Part shown: piece by piece, positions 8,575 through 18,500 of the stretch | Position numbering within the stretch: the stretch's first letter is position 1 | Layout of the letters: the number at the start of each line of letters is the position of its first letter | Origin: Gammaproteobacteria bacterium | Lineage (GTDB): Bacteria > Pseudomonadota > Gammaproteobacteria > Xanthomonadales > SZUA-5 | NCBI GenBank assembly: GCA_030430155.1 | Contig: JAUIFV010000017.1 | Location: forward strand, 1-43,719 | Direction: 5' to 3' | Length of the DNA stretch: 43,719 nt | Notes under the pieces: generated by a model | What the model was told of the DNA's origin: nothing | Databases searched by the model: none | What the model saw: only the letters and a program-made list of their open reading frames with translations | Position numbers and translations under genes: made by a program

Positions 8575-8602
8575 GGCCAGAGCGATTCGATGAGGGTCGG
8601 CG

Positions 8603-9109
8603 ATGCGCATCCTGGGGATTGATCCGGGGTCTCGGCGGACCGGCATCGGCGTGGTGGACTCGGTGGGTCACAAGGTGATCCACGTCCATCACCGGGTGGT
8701 CGCCACCGCCGATCAGGATTTCCCCAGCCGGCTCAAGGACATCTTCGAAGGCGTCGCCGAGGTCATCGCCGAGTTCGCGCCCACCGAGGCTGCAGTGGAG
8801 TCGGTATTCCTGTCGCACAACCCGTCATCGGCGCTCAAGCTGGGCCAGGCCCGCGGTGCGGCGATTTGCGCTGCGGTGGCGGCACGCATGCAGGTGTTTG
8901 AGTACGCGCCCACCGAAATCAAGAAGGCGGTGGTCGGCAGCGGCAGAGCGGACAAGGCGCAGGTGCAGCACATGGTGACCTTGCTCTTGGGACTGCAGAA
9001 AGCACCCGATTCCGATCCCGCCGACGCTCTGGCCGCGGCCATCGCCCATGCCCATCATCGGCAGACCGGTGAGCGGGTCGGGCTGCCGACGCGGTGGCGG
9101 AGGCGCTGA
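8603..9109 (+). CDS. ruvC: Holliday junction resolvase RuvC
   Basis: RuvC cuts Holliday junctions symmetrically within the RuvABC resolvasome. The 168-residue protein starts MRILGIDPGSRRTG and retains the four acidic catalytic residues at D7, E66, D138 and D141, the same numbering as E. coli RuvC. It probably shares a transcript with yebC. The expected ruvA-ruvB pair does not follow. Instead a repeat-rich gap and an opposite-strand hydrolase gene come next, so the helicase genes must lie elsewhere. Confidence 0.97.
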   Translation: MRILGIDPGSRRTGIGVVDSVGHKVIHVHHRVVATADQDFPSRLKDIFEGVAEVIAEFAPTEAAVESVFLSHNPSSALKLGQARGAAICAAVAARMQVFEYAPTEIKKAVVGSGRADKAQVQHMVTLLLGLQKAPDSDPADALAAAIAHAHHRQTGERVGLPTRWRRR

Positions 9110-9115
9110 CGCGCC

Positions 9116-9271
9116 AGGGCCCAGGGCTTAGGGCCCAGCAGAGCGGCCGTCGCGCCGCGGAGTTCTTCGCGCTTGTGTAACCCCGCTACCTGACTGGAAT
9201 CGAAGACGCTCCGGGGAAACGTCCTGCATCGCCGCCGCTGACCGGGCCCTAGGCCCTGAGCCCTGGGCCCT
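9116..9271. repeat. Inverted pair of GGGCCCAGGG-type repeats after ruvC
   Basis: A left block (9116-9138, with AGGGCCCAGGG and AGGGCCCAG) and a right block (9243-9271, with CGGGCCCTAGG and CCCTGGGCCCT) are in opposite orientation and could pair across about 100 bases. They sit between the convergent 3' ends of ruvC and the hydrolase gene. The same unit recurs near 14.3, 26.7, 27.3 and 31.9 kb. Confidence 0.7.
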
Positions 9272-9283
9272 CGCTCTTCGAGC

Positions 9284-9313
9284 GTAGGGTGGGCAAAGCG
9301 CAGCGTGCCCGCC
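9284..9313 (+). repeat. Short stem-loop repeat (GCAAAGCGCAGCGTGC core), copy 1
   Basis: This 30-base unit opens GTAGGGTGGGCAAAGCGCAG and ends CGTGCCCGCC. GGGC pairs with GCCC around the AAAGCGCAGCGT core. Two more copies lie at 26748 and, inverted, at 27268. It abuts the 3' end of the hydrolase gene. I recall similar wording as a dispersed repeat in other bacterial genomes. Confidence 0.65.
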
Positions 9314-9319
9314 TGACTG

Positions 9320-9970
9320 TCATGACGCCGGAAATCGACCCTGTTGGAGAAAGCCCACGGCCAGCTGGGCAACCTCCGCGGAAAATACCAACCCGGTATG
9401 CGATGCATGCACCTGCCGATGGTCGGCCAGGCCGGGTACCTGCGTTTCGGCCACCGCCACCGTGCCGTCGTGCGGTCGCGGCAGGGCGGCGAAGTACTGG
9501 CCCATACCGACAGCGCGAGTGCCAGCGATCATCCCGACCTCGCGATCGGCGGGAAGCTTGGCGGCTGCGAGCAGGCGCGGCGCGGCTTTGCCGACGGCCC
9601 AGCCCATCCAGCGTGAGTCGCTCAGGCGTCTGGCAATGGCGCTGCCGGCCAGTGGGCTGCCCAGACACAATACCCGTCCGGGAGGCAGATCCGGACAGCG
9701 CCGCAGGGCGGCGAGTAGGGTCAGACCTCCGAGACTGTGGCCGACGGCGTGCACCGGACCCGGACCCAGGTTTTGCCAACGCTGCTGCAGGTCGATCAGT
9801 ATGGTCTCGGGGTCGCCACGCACCGTGCGGTAGCCGTGCAGGTGCGGTTCAAAGCCCGCTTGCCGCAGCTGCCGGGCCAGAAAGCCCATCGCCGGCCGGC
9901 CCATCCATAGGCCGTGCAGCAGCAGTACAGGCGCGGGCGGCACTCGGATGTAGGGAGCAGGCCGTGCCAC
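9320..9970 (-). CDS. Alpha/beta-hydrolase (lipase/esterase-like)
   Basis: This 216-residue alpha/beta hydrolase has the oxyanion-loop HG pattern VLLLHGLWMG near residue 15, the nucleophile elbow GHSLGG near 77, and a final histidine in HASHTGLVFS that would complete the triad. The size and the R-V-L-C-L-GSPLAGS segment resemble short cytoplasmic or PGAP1-like lipase/esterase proteins. The start is a GTG at 9970, 20 bases downstream of the RDD gene stop, so the two may be co-transcribed. The natural substrate is unknown. Confidence 0.78.
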   Translation of the reverse strand: MARPAPYIRVPPAPVLLLHGLWMGRPAMGFLARQLRQAGFEPHLHGYRTVRGDPETILIDLQQRWQNLGPGPVHAVGHSLGGLTLLAALRRCPDLPPGRVLCLGSPLAGSAIARRLSDSRWMGWAVGKAAPRLLAAAKLPADREVGMIAGTRAVGMGQYFAALPRPHDGTVAVAETQVPGLADHRQVHASHTGLVFSAEVAQLAVGFLQQGRFPAS

Positions 9971-9990
9971 AGCTGTCCTCCGGCGCCCGC

Positions 9991-10845
9991 CTAACTGCCG
10001 AAGCGCGCCGCCTGCTCCACCAATCCACCAACGCTGCTGCCCATCAGGAAGAAGATCAGCACGATGGCCAGGAAACCGCGGCCAAAGCCGACCGGCTCAT
10101 GCAGCACCCGGGTGTTGCACTGGGCGTCCCAGGCGGTCTTGCCTTCACCGGTCAGGCGGACGAAGGACAGGATCAGGGTGACCAGCGAGATCAGCGGCAG
10201 GCCGAGGCCCCAGCCCATCAACCAGACCTTGGTCGAGCGACTGATCGCGGTGCCCAGATCAAGCCGCTGGCCGTCGTCTCGGACCACGCGAGCGCGCAGG
10301 AAGGCCTTGCCGGGGGTGGTGCCAAAGCGCGCCAGCACCAGCGCCTCGACCGGCACGAACAGGGCCAGGGCGAGCAGTTCCAGCATGAACATGCCCTGGT
10401 TGCTGAACGGCAGACCCAGCTCTCGTGCCAGCGGAATGACGATGAAGAAGAACAATCCCAGGTCGATCATTCGCGCCGCATAGCGAACGAAGGGACGGCG
10501 TTGGGTGACCATGCTGCCGCTATCGCCTGGGCGAATCAGCTCCCCGCCCTTGGCGGCCGGGGCAGTCGGCGGTAGCTGAGTTACGGGCGGCGAAGTCTGG
10601 GTCTTCTTCGGCTGCGCTGGCGGCGGTGCCGGCTGCACCACCGGCTCGGCGTCCACCGGGTCGGGAGTGCCAAACTGCTGCTTGAAGGGGCTGACATCGC
10701 CCAACGGCAGCCAGTCGCCGACGCTGTCCTGCCAGAGCAAATCATCGGGCTGATAGCGGCCTTCGCGGATCGCCCGCAGCAGTTCCTTTGCGGTGAACGG
10801 CCCGATCTGCTTTTCGTCACGCGCCACGAAATAGGATTCCGCCAC
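9991..10845 (-). CDS. GYF_2-RDD family inner membrane protein
   Basis: The protein has 284 residues in two parts. Residues 1-55 form a GYF_2-type domain (YFVARDEKQIGPFTAKELL, then DDLLWQDSVGDWLPL). After a Pro/Gln/Thr-rich linker (about 65-110), residues 115-270 form an RDD membrane domain with RYAARMIDLGLFFFIVIP at its first helix and TTPGKAFLRARVV before the next. Some RDD proteins act as ion antiporters, while others are assembly or sensory proteins. A role cannot be assigned. Two or three further membrane segments are visible to the C terminus. Confidence 0.85.
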   Translation of the reverse strand: MAESYFVARDEKQIGPFTAKELLRAIREGRYQPDDLLWQDSVGDWLPLGDVSPFKQQFGTPDPVDAEPVVQPAPPPAQPKKTQTSPPVTQLPPTAPAAKGGELIRPGDSGSMVTQRRPFVRYAARMIDLGLFFFIVIPLARELGLPFSNQGMFMLELLALALFVPVEALVLARFGTTPGKAFLRARVVRDDGQRLDLGTAISRSTKVWLMGWGLGLPLISLVTLILSFVRLTGEGKTAWDAQCNTRVLHEPVGFGRGFLAIVLIFFLMGSSVGGLVEQAARFGS

Positions 10846-10989
10846 TGAGCACTCCGTTTTGCTACCGCCAACTGTTTAAGTATGGCCGAAACAGCGAAAA
10901 CGAAGCACGACTAATGGCAGGGAGTCCGGTCTGGAAGTTCACGCAAGAGGCGTTGCTACGCGCTATGCTGAGCAGACAGGGGTGTGACT

Positions 10990-13863
10990 ATGTGGACTGA
11001 CCGCATGCGTGCCGCATGGGCGGCGGCGCTGATCATCGTCACGGTCGAGTGCAGCGCGGCAACCGCGTCGGCAGCGCTCGTCGGCGATCCGCCGGCGGTG
11101 CGGCACAAGGTTGACGCGCTGGCCGATCCGCAGAACTTCGACATCGTGCAGAACGGCTCCGGGCAGGTCTATCTGGCCAACGGTAGCGGCGTGCTGGTTT
11201 TCGACGGCGAGCGCTGGCGGCTGGTGCGCTTGGACAACCGCGAGATGGTGCGCTCGCTGGCGATAGATGGCGACGATCGGGTCTACGTCGGCGGCTACAA
11301 CAGTTTCGGCTATCTGCATCGCGATAGCGCAGGGGAAGATCAGTATGTCGACCTCAGCGGGCGCTTCGCCAGCCTGCTTGGCGGCCGCGAATTCAACGAC
11401 ATCTGGCGCGTCGTACTGACCCCGGAAGGGGTCTACTTCGGCGGCCTGCGCGATCTGTTCTATTGGGATCCGAGCAATGATGAGATTGGCTATTGGCGCC
11501 ACGAAGGGCGTTTTGGTGCGTTGATCCATCATCAGGGACAAACCATTGCCCAGTTCCGCGGCGAGGGCTTCAGGCGGCGCCTGGGCAGTGAGTGGATCGC
11601 GCTGCCGCACACCGCCGAACTCACCACCCTGCGCTTTGGCTTACTGCCGCTGGCTGACGGTCGATTGCTGGCACCGGGCGTTGATGGGCGCTGGATGCGG
11701 ATAGGCAGCGATACGGTGGACGAAGTGATGATGCCGGTCGACCTGCCCGCTTCCAATGCCTTTGAGGCATCGCTGGCGCTGGCCGACGGCACCCTGGTGC
11801 TTGGCGGCAGCGACGGTCAGGTGCATGTGGTTGATCCCAGCCTGCGCGCGGTACAGCGCTTCGCCCTGGATTCAGGATTCATCTCCGGTATCGCCGCGGC
11901 AACCGGCGGCGGCTTCCTGGCCAGTGCCGATCAGGCCTTCTACAGCGTCGCCTGGCCCAGCGCCTGGAGCGTACTGGGTGCCGAGCACGGCCTCGGTGAT
12001 CTACTCAACATCGGTCGCTGGCAAGGGCAGGACTATCTGCTTTCCAGCAGCGGTGTGCTGCGCATAGAGCCGCGCATGGGCACCACCCCGGCCCTGCAGC
12101 CGGCGCCATGGGGCGTCGCTCAGTACACCGCGTTGCAGCAGCTGGACGACGGTCGAGCGCTGCTGGGCACCGGCCACAAGCTGCTGCTGCTCGATGCCGA
12201 CGGACCGCGCGAACTCACCGCCGAACTGGTCTATCCACGCCAGTTCTACCCTTCGCGTTTTAGACCCGAACGGACCTATGTCGCCACCGAGGCCGGATTG
12301 CGCTACGTCGACGCGGTCGGCTCGGAGCTGTCGATTTCGCCGCCCAGTCTGCCGGCAGGGCAGGAGTTGCTGGTCAACAGCGTAGTCGAGGAAAGCGCGG
12401 ACATCCTCTGGTTCGGCAGCTTCCGTCGCGGGCTGTGGCGAGTCCGGCTGAATGCGGCCGGCGAGATTGCTGAGCAGCAGGACATGAGTGCGGCCCAGGG
12501 GTTGCAGCTGGGCGTCGGCAAAATGGTCGAAGTGTCCCAGATCGGCGAAGAGCTGATTGCCAACAGCAAGGCCGGGATTTACCGCTGGGAAAATGGGAGC
12601 TTCGTGGCCGAAAGCCTGCACGGCCTTGACCAGCTGCGTGAGCCCGAGGAACTGCTTAGCGTTGCCGAGCAGCAAGGCGGGGTGATTTGGGCCTATGGGC
12701 TGTATCGCGTGCTGCGTTACACCGCAGACGGTGGCTGGCAGACTCAGCCGGTGGACCAGCTGCGGCGCGGCGCGCTGCGCGCGTTGCGTATCAGTGACCA
12801 GGGCAGAGTCGAATTCGTTGCCACGCGGTCGCTATTGCTCTACGCCGGGAGCAGCAGCGGGGCAGCGCAATACCGTCCACAGGTGCGGCTGCGCTCGGTG
12901 AGCCTGGAATGGAATGACGGACGTAGGCAGTCGCTGCCGCTGCACCCCGAGCAGCCGCCCGAGGTGCCTTTTGGCGACTACGGGATCAGCTTTCAGTTCG
13001 CATTGCCCGATCTGGCCTACGACAGCGGACGCGCCTACCGCGGCCGGCTGCTGGGCTATGAAGCGGACTATTCGGCGTGGCGGGGCTCGCGCGGCTATTT
13101 GTATTCGCGGATGTCCCCGGGCACCTACACGCTGCAAGTGCAGGCCCGCGACGGCGCCGGGCAGATCAGCCAGATCCAGCCCTACACCCTGGTCATCCTG
13201 CCGCCCTGGTATCGCACCTGGTGGGCGATCGGCGCCGCGACAGTGGTCGCGACGCTGCTGTTGCTGGGGGTGATTCGAGTGCGCACCCAGCGGCTGGCGC
13301 TGGAGAAACGGCAGCTGGAGGCCACCGTTGCCGAGCGCACTCGCGATCTGGCCGAGGCCAATGCCCGATTGCAGACCATGGTCAACGTCGACGGTCTCAC
13401 CGGCGTCGCCAACAGGCGCCACTTGGATGAGTATCTGGTGGCCTGCTGGCAGCAGTGCCGCGAGCGCGGGCGCCCACTGGCCCTGTTGGCCATCGATGTC
13501 GATCATTTCAAGGACTTCAACGACAGCCATGGCCATTTGGCCGGCGACCAGTATCTGCGCGACCTGGTCGCCACCCTCGATCCCTGTCTGCGCCGTACTG
13601 AGGATCTACTGGCGCGCTATGGCGGCGAGGAGTTTGTCGCCATCATGCCCGGCGCCGATGCCGACATTGCCGCCAATGTGGGCGAATCAATGCGCCGCGC
13701 GATCGAGGCGGCGCAGCTGGGGACCACCATTTCGGTCGGCGTCGCTGCCGCCCTGCCCAACGGCAGCAGCCCGGAAGCACTGCTGGCCAGCGCCGACGCC
13801 GCGCTGTATCGCGCCAAGGAAGGCGGGCGCAATCGGGTCGTGGTTGCCGACCAAGCGCCTTGA
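10990..13863 (+). CDS. Periplasmic beta-propeller sensor diguanylate cyclase (Reg_prop-Y_Y_Y-GGDEF)
   Basis: This 957-residue membrane enzyme is predicted to make cyclic di-GMP. After a signal peptide (about 1-30), a long repeat region (about 35-635) reads as a two-component-regulator-type propeller, followed by a Y_Y_Y immunoglobulin-like domain (about 640-735). One membrane helix spans about 743-765 and a short coiled coil runs to 795. The GGDEF domain starts at VNVDGLTGVANRR (about 797), has the active-site motif GGEEF at 878-882, and an RxxD inhibitory site five residues before it (RTED). Both active-site and feedback-site residues are intact. The ATG at 10990 is preferred for its AGGGG upstream; a GTG at 10984 is possible. 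The sensed ligand is unknown. Confidence 0.92.
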   Translation: MWTDRMRAAWAAALIIVTVECSAATASAALVGDPPAVRHKVDALADPQNFDIVQNGSGQVYLANGSGVLVFDGERWRLVRLDNREMVRSLAIDGDDRVYVGGYNSFGYLHRDSAGEDQYVDLSGRFASLLGGREFNDIWRVVLTPEGVYFGGLRDLFYWDPSNDEIGYWRHEGRFGALIHHQGQTIAQFRGEGFRRRLGSEWIALPHTAELTTLRFGLLPLADGRLLAPGVDGRWMRIGSDTVDEVMMPVDLPASNAFEASLALADGTLVLGGSDGQVHVVDPSLRAVQRFALDSGFISGIAAATGGGFLASADQAFYSVAWPSAWSVLGAEHGLGDLLNIGRWQGQDYLLSSSGVLRIEPRMGTTPALQPAPWGVAQYTALQQLDDGRALLGTGHKLLLLDADGPRELTAELVYPRQFYPSRFRPERTYVATEAGLRYVDAVGSELSISPPSLPAGQELLVNSVVEESADILWFGSFRRGLWRVRLNAAGEIAEQQDMSAAQGLQLGVGKMVEVSQIGEELIANSKAGIYRWENGSFVAESLHGLDQLREPEELLSVAEQQGGVIWAYGLYRVLRYTADGGWQTQPVDQLRRGALRALRISDQGRVEFVATRSLLLYAGSSSGAAQYRPQVRLRSVSLEWNDGRRQSLPLHPEQPPEVPFGDYGISFQFALPDLAYDSGRAYRGRLLGYEADYSAWRGSRGYLYSRMSPGTYTLQVQARDGAGQISQIQPYTLVILPPWYRTWWAIGAATVVATLLLLGVIRVRTQRLALEKRQLEATVAERTRDLAEANARLQTMVNVDGLTGVANRRHLDEYLVACWQQCRERGRPLALLAIDVDHFKDFNDSHGHLAGDQYLRDLVATLDPCLRRTEDLLARYGGEEFVAIMPGADADIAANVGESMRRAIEAAQLGTTISVGVAAALPNGSSPEALLASADAALYRAKEGGRNRVVVADQAP

Positions 13864-13901
13864 ACTGCCAACTATTGCCCCGTTTTGGGGTCATCGCCAA
13901 T

Positions 13902-13929
13902 TTGCCGTTCACGCTTGACGGCGTAGTAT
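13902..13929 (+). promoter_or_regulatory. Candidate sigma-70 promoter for the tyrosine-rich lipoprotein
   Basis: TTGCCG (13902-13907) and TAGTAT (13924-13929) are separated by 16 bases and lie 40 bases before the ATG at 13970. That gene also has a strong ribosome binding site, GGAGGAG, at 13957-13963. The call rests on consensus similarity only. Confidence 0.4.
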
Positions 13930-13969
13930 CAGTAGCGTCCCGTCACCACCACTACTGGAGGAGACCAAC

Positions 13970-14290
13970 ATGTTCGGCAAGAGCATCTCGCGACTAGGCC
14001 TGCTCGCCATCCTTGCGCTGACCACCGTGGCCTGCAGCACCAGCTCGGCCAACTACTATTCGCGCGACGATCGCAGCGAGCGCAATCCCAACGAGTACCG
14101 TCGGCCCATAGGACAAAGCGTGTCCTACTACGACGGCTACAACGAGTACTTCGATCCGCACTACTACCACAAGCCGAAGCCGAAGAAGTTCAAGCGCGAC
14201 GGCTACACCCGCTACGACACCATTCGGTCGTACGAGCATGATCCGCGTGATTTGGACAAGCGACTGGCTGACGAGCGGGACGACGGGTAG
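13970..14290 (+). CDS. Tyrosine-rich putative lipoprotein
   Basis: This 106-residue protein starts with a charged tip and hydrophobic core (MFGKSISRLGLLAILALT) ending in TVAC, a weak lipobox that would lipidate Cys22. The mature part is very rich in Tyr, Asp, Arg and Lys (YYSRDDRSER, YYDGYNEYFDPHYYH, KPKPKKFKRDGYTRYD) and has no recognisable domain. The strong ribosome binding site suggests high expression. It stands alone, upstream of the efflux genes. Function unknown. Confidence 0.75.
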   Translation: MFGKSISRLGLLAILALTTVACSTSSANYYSRDDRSERNPNEYRRPIGQSVSYYDGYNEYFDPHYYHKPKPKKFKRDGYTRYDTIRSYEHDPRDLDKRLADERDDG

Positions 14291-14298
14291 GTCTGGAT

Positions 14299-14370
14299 AG
14301 GGCCCAGGGGCAAGGGCCCAGGGCCCAGTACGTCAAGCGCGCGGGCACACTCTGCTGGGCCCTGGACCCT
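14299..14370. repeat. Inverted pair of GGGCCCAGGG-type repeats
   Basis: A left block (14299-14328, three GGGCCC units) and a right block (14354-14370, CTGGGCCCTGGACCCT) face each other. AGGGCCCAG at 14320-14328 and CTGGGCCCT at 14354-14362 form a perfect nine-base-pair stem with a 25-base loop. The block follows the lipoprotein stop at 14290. Confidence 0.68.
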
Positions 14371-14475
14371 CACAGTCATCGGTACTCCTCGCGCAACGGC
14401 AACGCCGGTATCACGCCTTGAAGACAGAGCCGCGAGGTATGCTCTTCGGTCTGATCTTCACTTTTGTGATGCCCT

Positions 14476-15564
14476 ATGGTCCTAATTTCACGAATTCGCG
14501 CCGTCCTCGCCGCGCTCGCCGTCACCTGCGCCCTGTACGGGTGCACCGATACCAGCTCGGAACAGCGTGGTAGCGACCGCGGTGGCGCCGTCGGCGTGCA
14601 TGTGGCGCCAGTGCAGTCGCGCGCCTGGGTGGATCGCATCGAGGCGTTGGGCACTGCGCGCGCCAACGAGTCGGTCACCCTGTCGGCCAAGGTCGTCGAG
14701 ACCGTATCGCGGGTCAACTTCACCGATGGTCAGTGGGTCTCCGAAGGCGAGGTGTTGGTCGAGCTGACCGACCGGGTGGAGATCGCCGCGCTGAAAGAAG
14801 CGCAGGCGGCCTTTGCCGAGGCGCAAAAGCAGCTGGAGCGGCTACAGGAGCTGGTCAAGCAGGGCACCGTGCCGCGCTCGGCGGTGGATCAGCAGCAGGC
14901 GCTGCGCGATCAGAACCGAGCACGGATGGAGGCGATCCGAGCGCGGCTGTCGGATCGGGTGATCACCGCACCATTCGCCGGGCTGCTCGGATTCAGGCAG
15001 GTTTCGCCCGGTACGCTGGTCACCGTCGGCACCGAGATCGCCACCCTCGATGACATCGCCACCATCAAACTGGACTTCCCGGTGCCGGAGCGCTTTCTGG
15101 CGGCGATAGAGCCTGGGCAGAACATCGAAGCCAAGAGCAGCGCCTGGCCGGATCAGACCTTCGCCGGCATCGTCTCCAGCGTCGATTCACGGGTCGATCA
15201 GGCTACCCGTACGCTCACCGTGCGCGCGCTGATCGACAATCCCGAACGTCAGCTGCGGCCGGGCATGCTGCTGGTTGTCGAACTGCTGACCCCGCCGCGG
15301 GAGGCGCTGGTGATCGACGAGATCTCGCTGGTGCAGATCGGCACCGATGCATTCGTCTATCGCATAGACGCCGAGGGCAAGGCGCAGCGCGCCATCGTCG
15401 AGTTGGGTCGCCGCGCCGGTGGCCAGATCGAGATACTCTCCGGACTGCAGGCCGGCGATCGGGTGGTTACAGACGGCGTCGTCAAGCTGCGCCCGGGCAT
15501 GTCGGTAGCGATCCTGGCTGGTGACGACGTCGCTGCGCTGACTGCTGCCGCGCAGCTGCCGTAG
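14476..15564 (+). CDS. RND efflux periplasmic adaptor (membrane fusion lipoprotein)
   Basis: This 362-residue adaptor links an RND pump to an outer membrane channel. The N terminus is a signal with lipobox ALYGC (Cys23), so it is probably lipid-anchored. The HlyD-type order is clear: a first lipoyl half (VTLSAKVVETVSRVNFTDGQ), an alpha-helical hairpin (about 100-145, LKEAQAAFAEAQKQLERLQE), a second lipoyl half (ITAPFAGLLGFRQVSPGTLV), then the beta-barrel and membrane-proximal domains. It lies 13 bases before the pump gene, forming an operon. No outer membrane factor gene is present, so a shared TolC-type channel is likely. Confidence 0.93.
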   Translation: MVLISRIRAVLAALAVTCALYGCTDTSSEQRGSDRGGAVGVHVAPVQSRAWVDRIEALGTARANESVTLSAKVVETVSRVNFTDGQWVSEGEVLVELTDRVEIAALKEAQAAFAEAQKQLERLQELVKQGTVPRSAVDQQQALRDQNRARMEAIRARLSDRVITAPFAGLLGFRQVSPGTLVTVGTEIATLDDIATIKLDFPVPERFLAAIEPGQNIEAKSSAWPDQTFAGIVSSVDSRVDQATRTLTVRALIDNPERQLRPGMLLVVELLTPPREALVIDEISLVQIGTDAFVYRIDAEGKAQRAIVELGRRAGGQIEILSGLQAGDRVVTDGVVKLRPGMSVAILAGDDVAALTAAAQLP

Positions 15565-15577
15565 GCGGAGTCCCAAC

Positions 15578-18500
15578 ATGGTCATCTCCGATATCAGCGT
15601 ACGGCGCCCGGTACTGGCGATAGTCGGCAGCCTGCTGCTGGTGGTGCTCGGCGTGCTCAGCTTCCAGCAGCTGCCGCTGCGCGAAGTCCCCAACATCGAC
15701 CCGCCGGTGGTGTCCATTGACGTCAACTACCGCGGCGCCTCGGCGGCGGTGGTGGAATCGCGGATCACCCAGGTCATCGAAGACGCAGTGCAGGGCATTG
15801 CCGGCATCGACACGGTGGAATCGCGCAGCCGCGCCGGCCGTTCCGATGTGACGCTGACCTTCAATCTCAATCGGGATATCGAGGCGGCGGCCAATGACGT
15901 TCGCGACGCCGTGGCGCGGACGGTGGAGAACCTGCCCCAGGACGCCGATCCGCCGGAGGTATTCAAGGTCGAGGGCGATGCCGATGTGATTCTGTGGCTG
16001 AATCTGACCAGCGAGCGGATGGACACGCTGGCGCTGACCGACTACGCCGAACGCTTCGTGGTCGACCGGCTATCCAGCGTCGACGGCGTCGCCCGGGTCC
16101 GCGTCGGCGGCGGCCTGCGCTATGCGATGCGGGTGTGGCTGGATCGCGAGGCGCTGGCCGCGCGCGGGCTGACCGTCAGCGACGTCGCCTCGGCGCTGCG
16201 CCGCGAGAACATTGAACTGCCTGCCGGCAAGCTGGAGTCGGTGCAACGCGACTTCACCCTGCGGGTCAGCCGCGGCTACCAGGACGCCGATGACTTTCGC
16301 GCCCTGGTCGTGGGCCGCGCCGCCGATCAACGTCTGGTCCGTCTGGGCGAAGTGGCCCGGGTGGAGCTGGGGGCGGAGGAAAACCGCACCTACTACCGCG
16401 GCAACGGTCAGCCGCAGGTCGGCCTGGGCATCATCAAACAATCCAATGCCAATGCCATCGAGGTCTCCCGCGGGGTCAAGGCGGTGGCCGAACGAATCGC
16501 CGACAGCCTGCCCGAGGGCACCACTTTGCTGGTCGCGGTGGATACCTCCGAGTTCATTGAGGCGGCCATTTCCGAGGTCTATTTCACCCTGGCCATCACC
16601 ATGGCGCTGGTGATCGGGGTGATCTATCTGTTCCTGGGCTCGGCGCGTGCAGCGCTGATCCCGGCGGTCACCGTGCCGGTGTGCCTGATCGCCAGTTTCT
16701 CTGCCCTGTATGCGCTGGGTTTTTCGATCAATCTACTGACTCTGCTGGCGCTGGTGCTGTCGATCGGGCTGGTGGTGGATGACGCCATCGTGGTGCTGGA
16801 GAACTGCCAGCGTCGGGTGGACCTGGGCGAAAGCAGGCTGCTGGCAGCCTGGCGCGGCGCCAAACAGGTCGGCTTCGCGGTGATCGCGACCACCGCGGTG
16901 CTGATCAGCGTGTTTGTGCCCATCGCCTTCATGGAGGGCAATCTGGGACGGCTGTTCCGCGAGCTGGCGGTGGCCATCTCGGCTGCGGTGGCGGTGTCTT
17001 CGCTGGTCGCACTGTCGCTGTCGCCGGTGATGTGCGCGGCGCTGCTGACCCCGGCCAACAGCCATGCCGGCTGGGCGCACCGGGTGGATCGCTACACCGC
17101 CGCGCTCAGTGAACGCTACCGCGCGCTGCTGGAGCGCACCGTCGATCGCGTGGTTCCGATGGTGCTGCTGCTGGCCGTCGCCTGCGCAGGCGTCTATGGC
17201 CTGCTCAAGGTGATCCCCGACGAGTTGGCTCCACCAGAGGATCGCGGGGTCTTCTTTGCCATCCTCAACGGCCCGGAAGGCGCCGGTTTCGACTACACCC
17301 GGCGCAACATGGAACAGATCGAAGGGCGGTTGGCGAAGATGGTCGATGACGGCGTGATCCGCCGGGTCATCACCCGCGCCCCGCGCGGCTGGGGTGGGTC
17401 GTCTGAAGATATGCACACCGGCGTGGCCATCGCCATCATGGCACCGTGGAACCAGCGCCAGATGTCCACGCCGGAAGCCATGGAACGCTTCCGGCAAGAT
17501 CTGGACGACTTGCCCGGTATGCGCGTCTTCGCCCGAGCCCGGCAAGGGCTGGTGCGCACCCGCGGCACGCCTCTGCAGTTCGTGTTGGTTGGCCCCGACT
17601 ACGCCACCTTGGTGGAATGGCGCGATCAGCTGCTGGAGAAGCTGGAGGAGAATCCGCGTCTGGTCAGTCTGGACAGCGACTACGACGAAACCCGGCCGCA
17701 GATGCGGGTCGACATCGACCGCGTGCGGGCGGCCGATCTGGGCGTGTCCACGCAGGAGATCGGCACCACCTTGGAGACCATGTTCGGCGCTCGCCGGGTG
17801 ACCACCTTCCAGCGCGATGGTGAGGAATACGAGGTGATGCTGCAGGCCGAAGCCGAGGACCGCGCCGATCCCTCCGATCTGAACAACCTCTATGTGCGTA
17901 GCGACAGCGGCCAGCTGATCGCCCTATCCAATCTGGTCAGCCTGCGCGAGCTGGCCGAACCCTCCACCTTCAATCGTTACAACCGCCTGCGCGCGATCAC
18001 CATCAGCGGTCAGGTGGTGCCCGGCTATCCGCTGGGCGAGGCGTTGGCCTACGTTGAAGACGCAGCGCGCACGGTGCTGCCGGAGCAGGCCGCCTGGGAC
18101 TACAAGGGCGAATCGCGCGAATACAAGCTCAGCGGCGAGGCGGCCTGGATCAGCTTTGCGCTGGCGCTGCTGGTGGTCTATCTGGTGCTGGCCGCGCAGT
18201 TCGAGAGTTTCATCCACCCGCTGGTGATCATGCTCACCGTGCCGTTGGCGGTGCTGGGCGCGCTGATCGGACTGTGGCTGGCCGATTCCAGCGTCAATCT
18301 GTACAGCCAGATCGGCATCGTCATGCTGATCGGCCTGGCGGCCAAGAACGGCATATTGATCGTCGAATTCGCCAACCAGCTGCGTGACGCCGGCCGCACG
18401 GTGCGCGATGCGGTGCTGGAATCGGCGGCGGTGCGCCTGCGCCCCATCGTCATGACCAGTTTGTCGACGGTGATCGGCGCGCTGCCGCTGGTGCTGGCCA

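Noticed and set aside
9289-10575. Plus-strand open frame of about 430 codons across the hydrolase and RDD genes
   Set aside because: The minus-strand genes carry clear GHSLGG and GYF-RDD signatures, and this frame spans both genes and the gap between them.
13878-13890. CCCC-GTTTT-GGGG hairpin after the diguanylate cyclase
   Set aside because: A four-base-pair stem without a T-run is too weak to support a terminator call.
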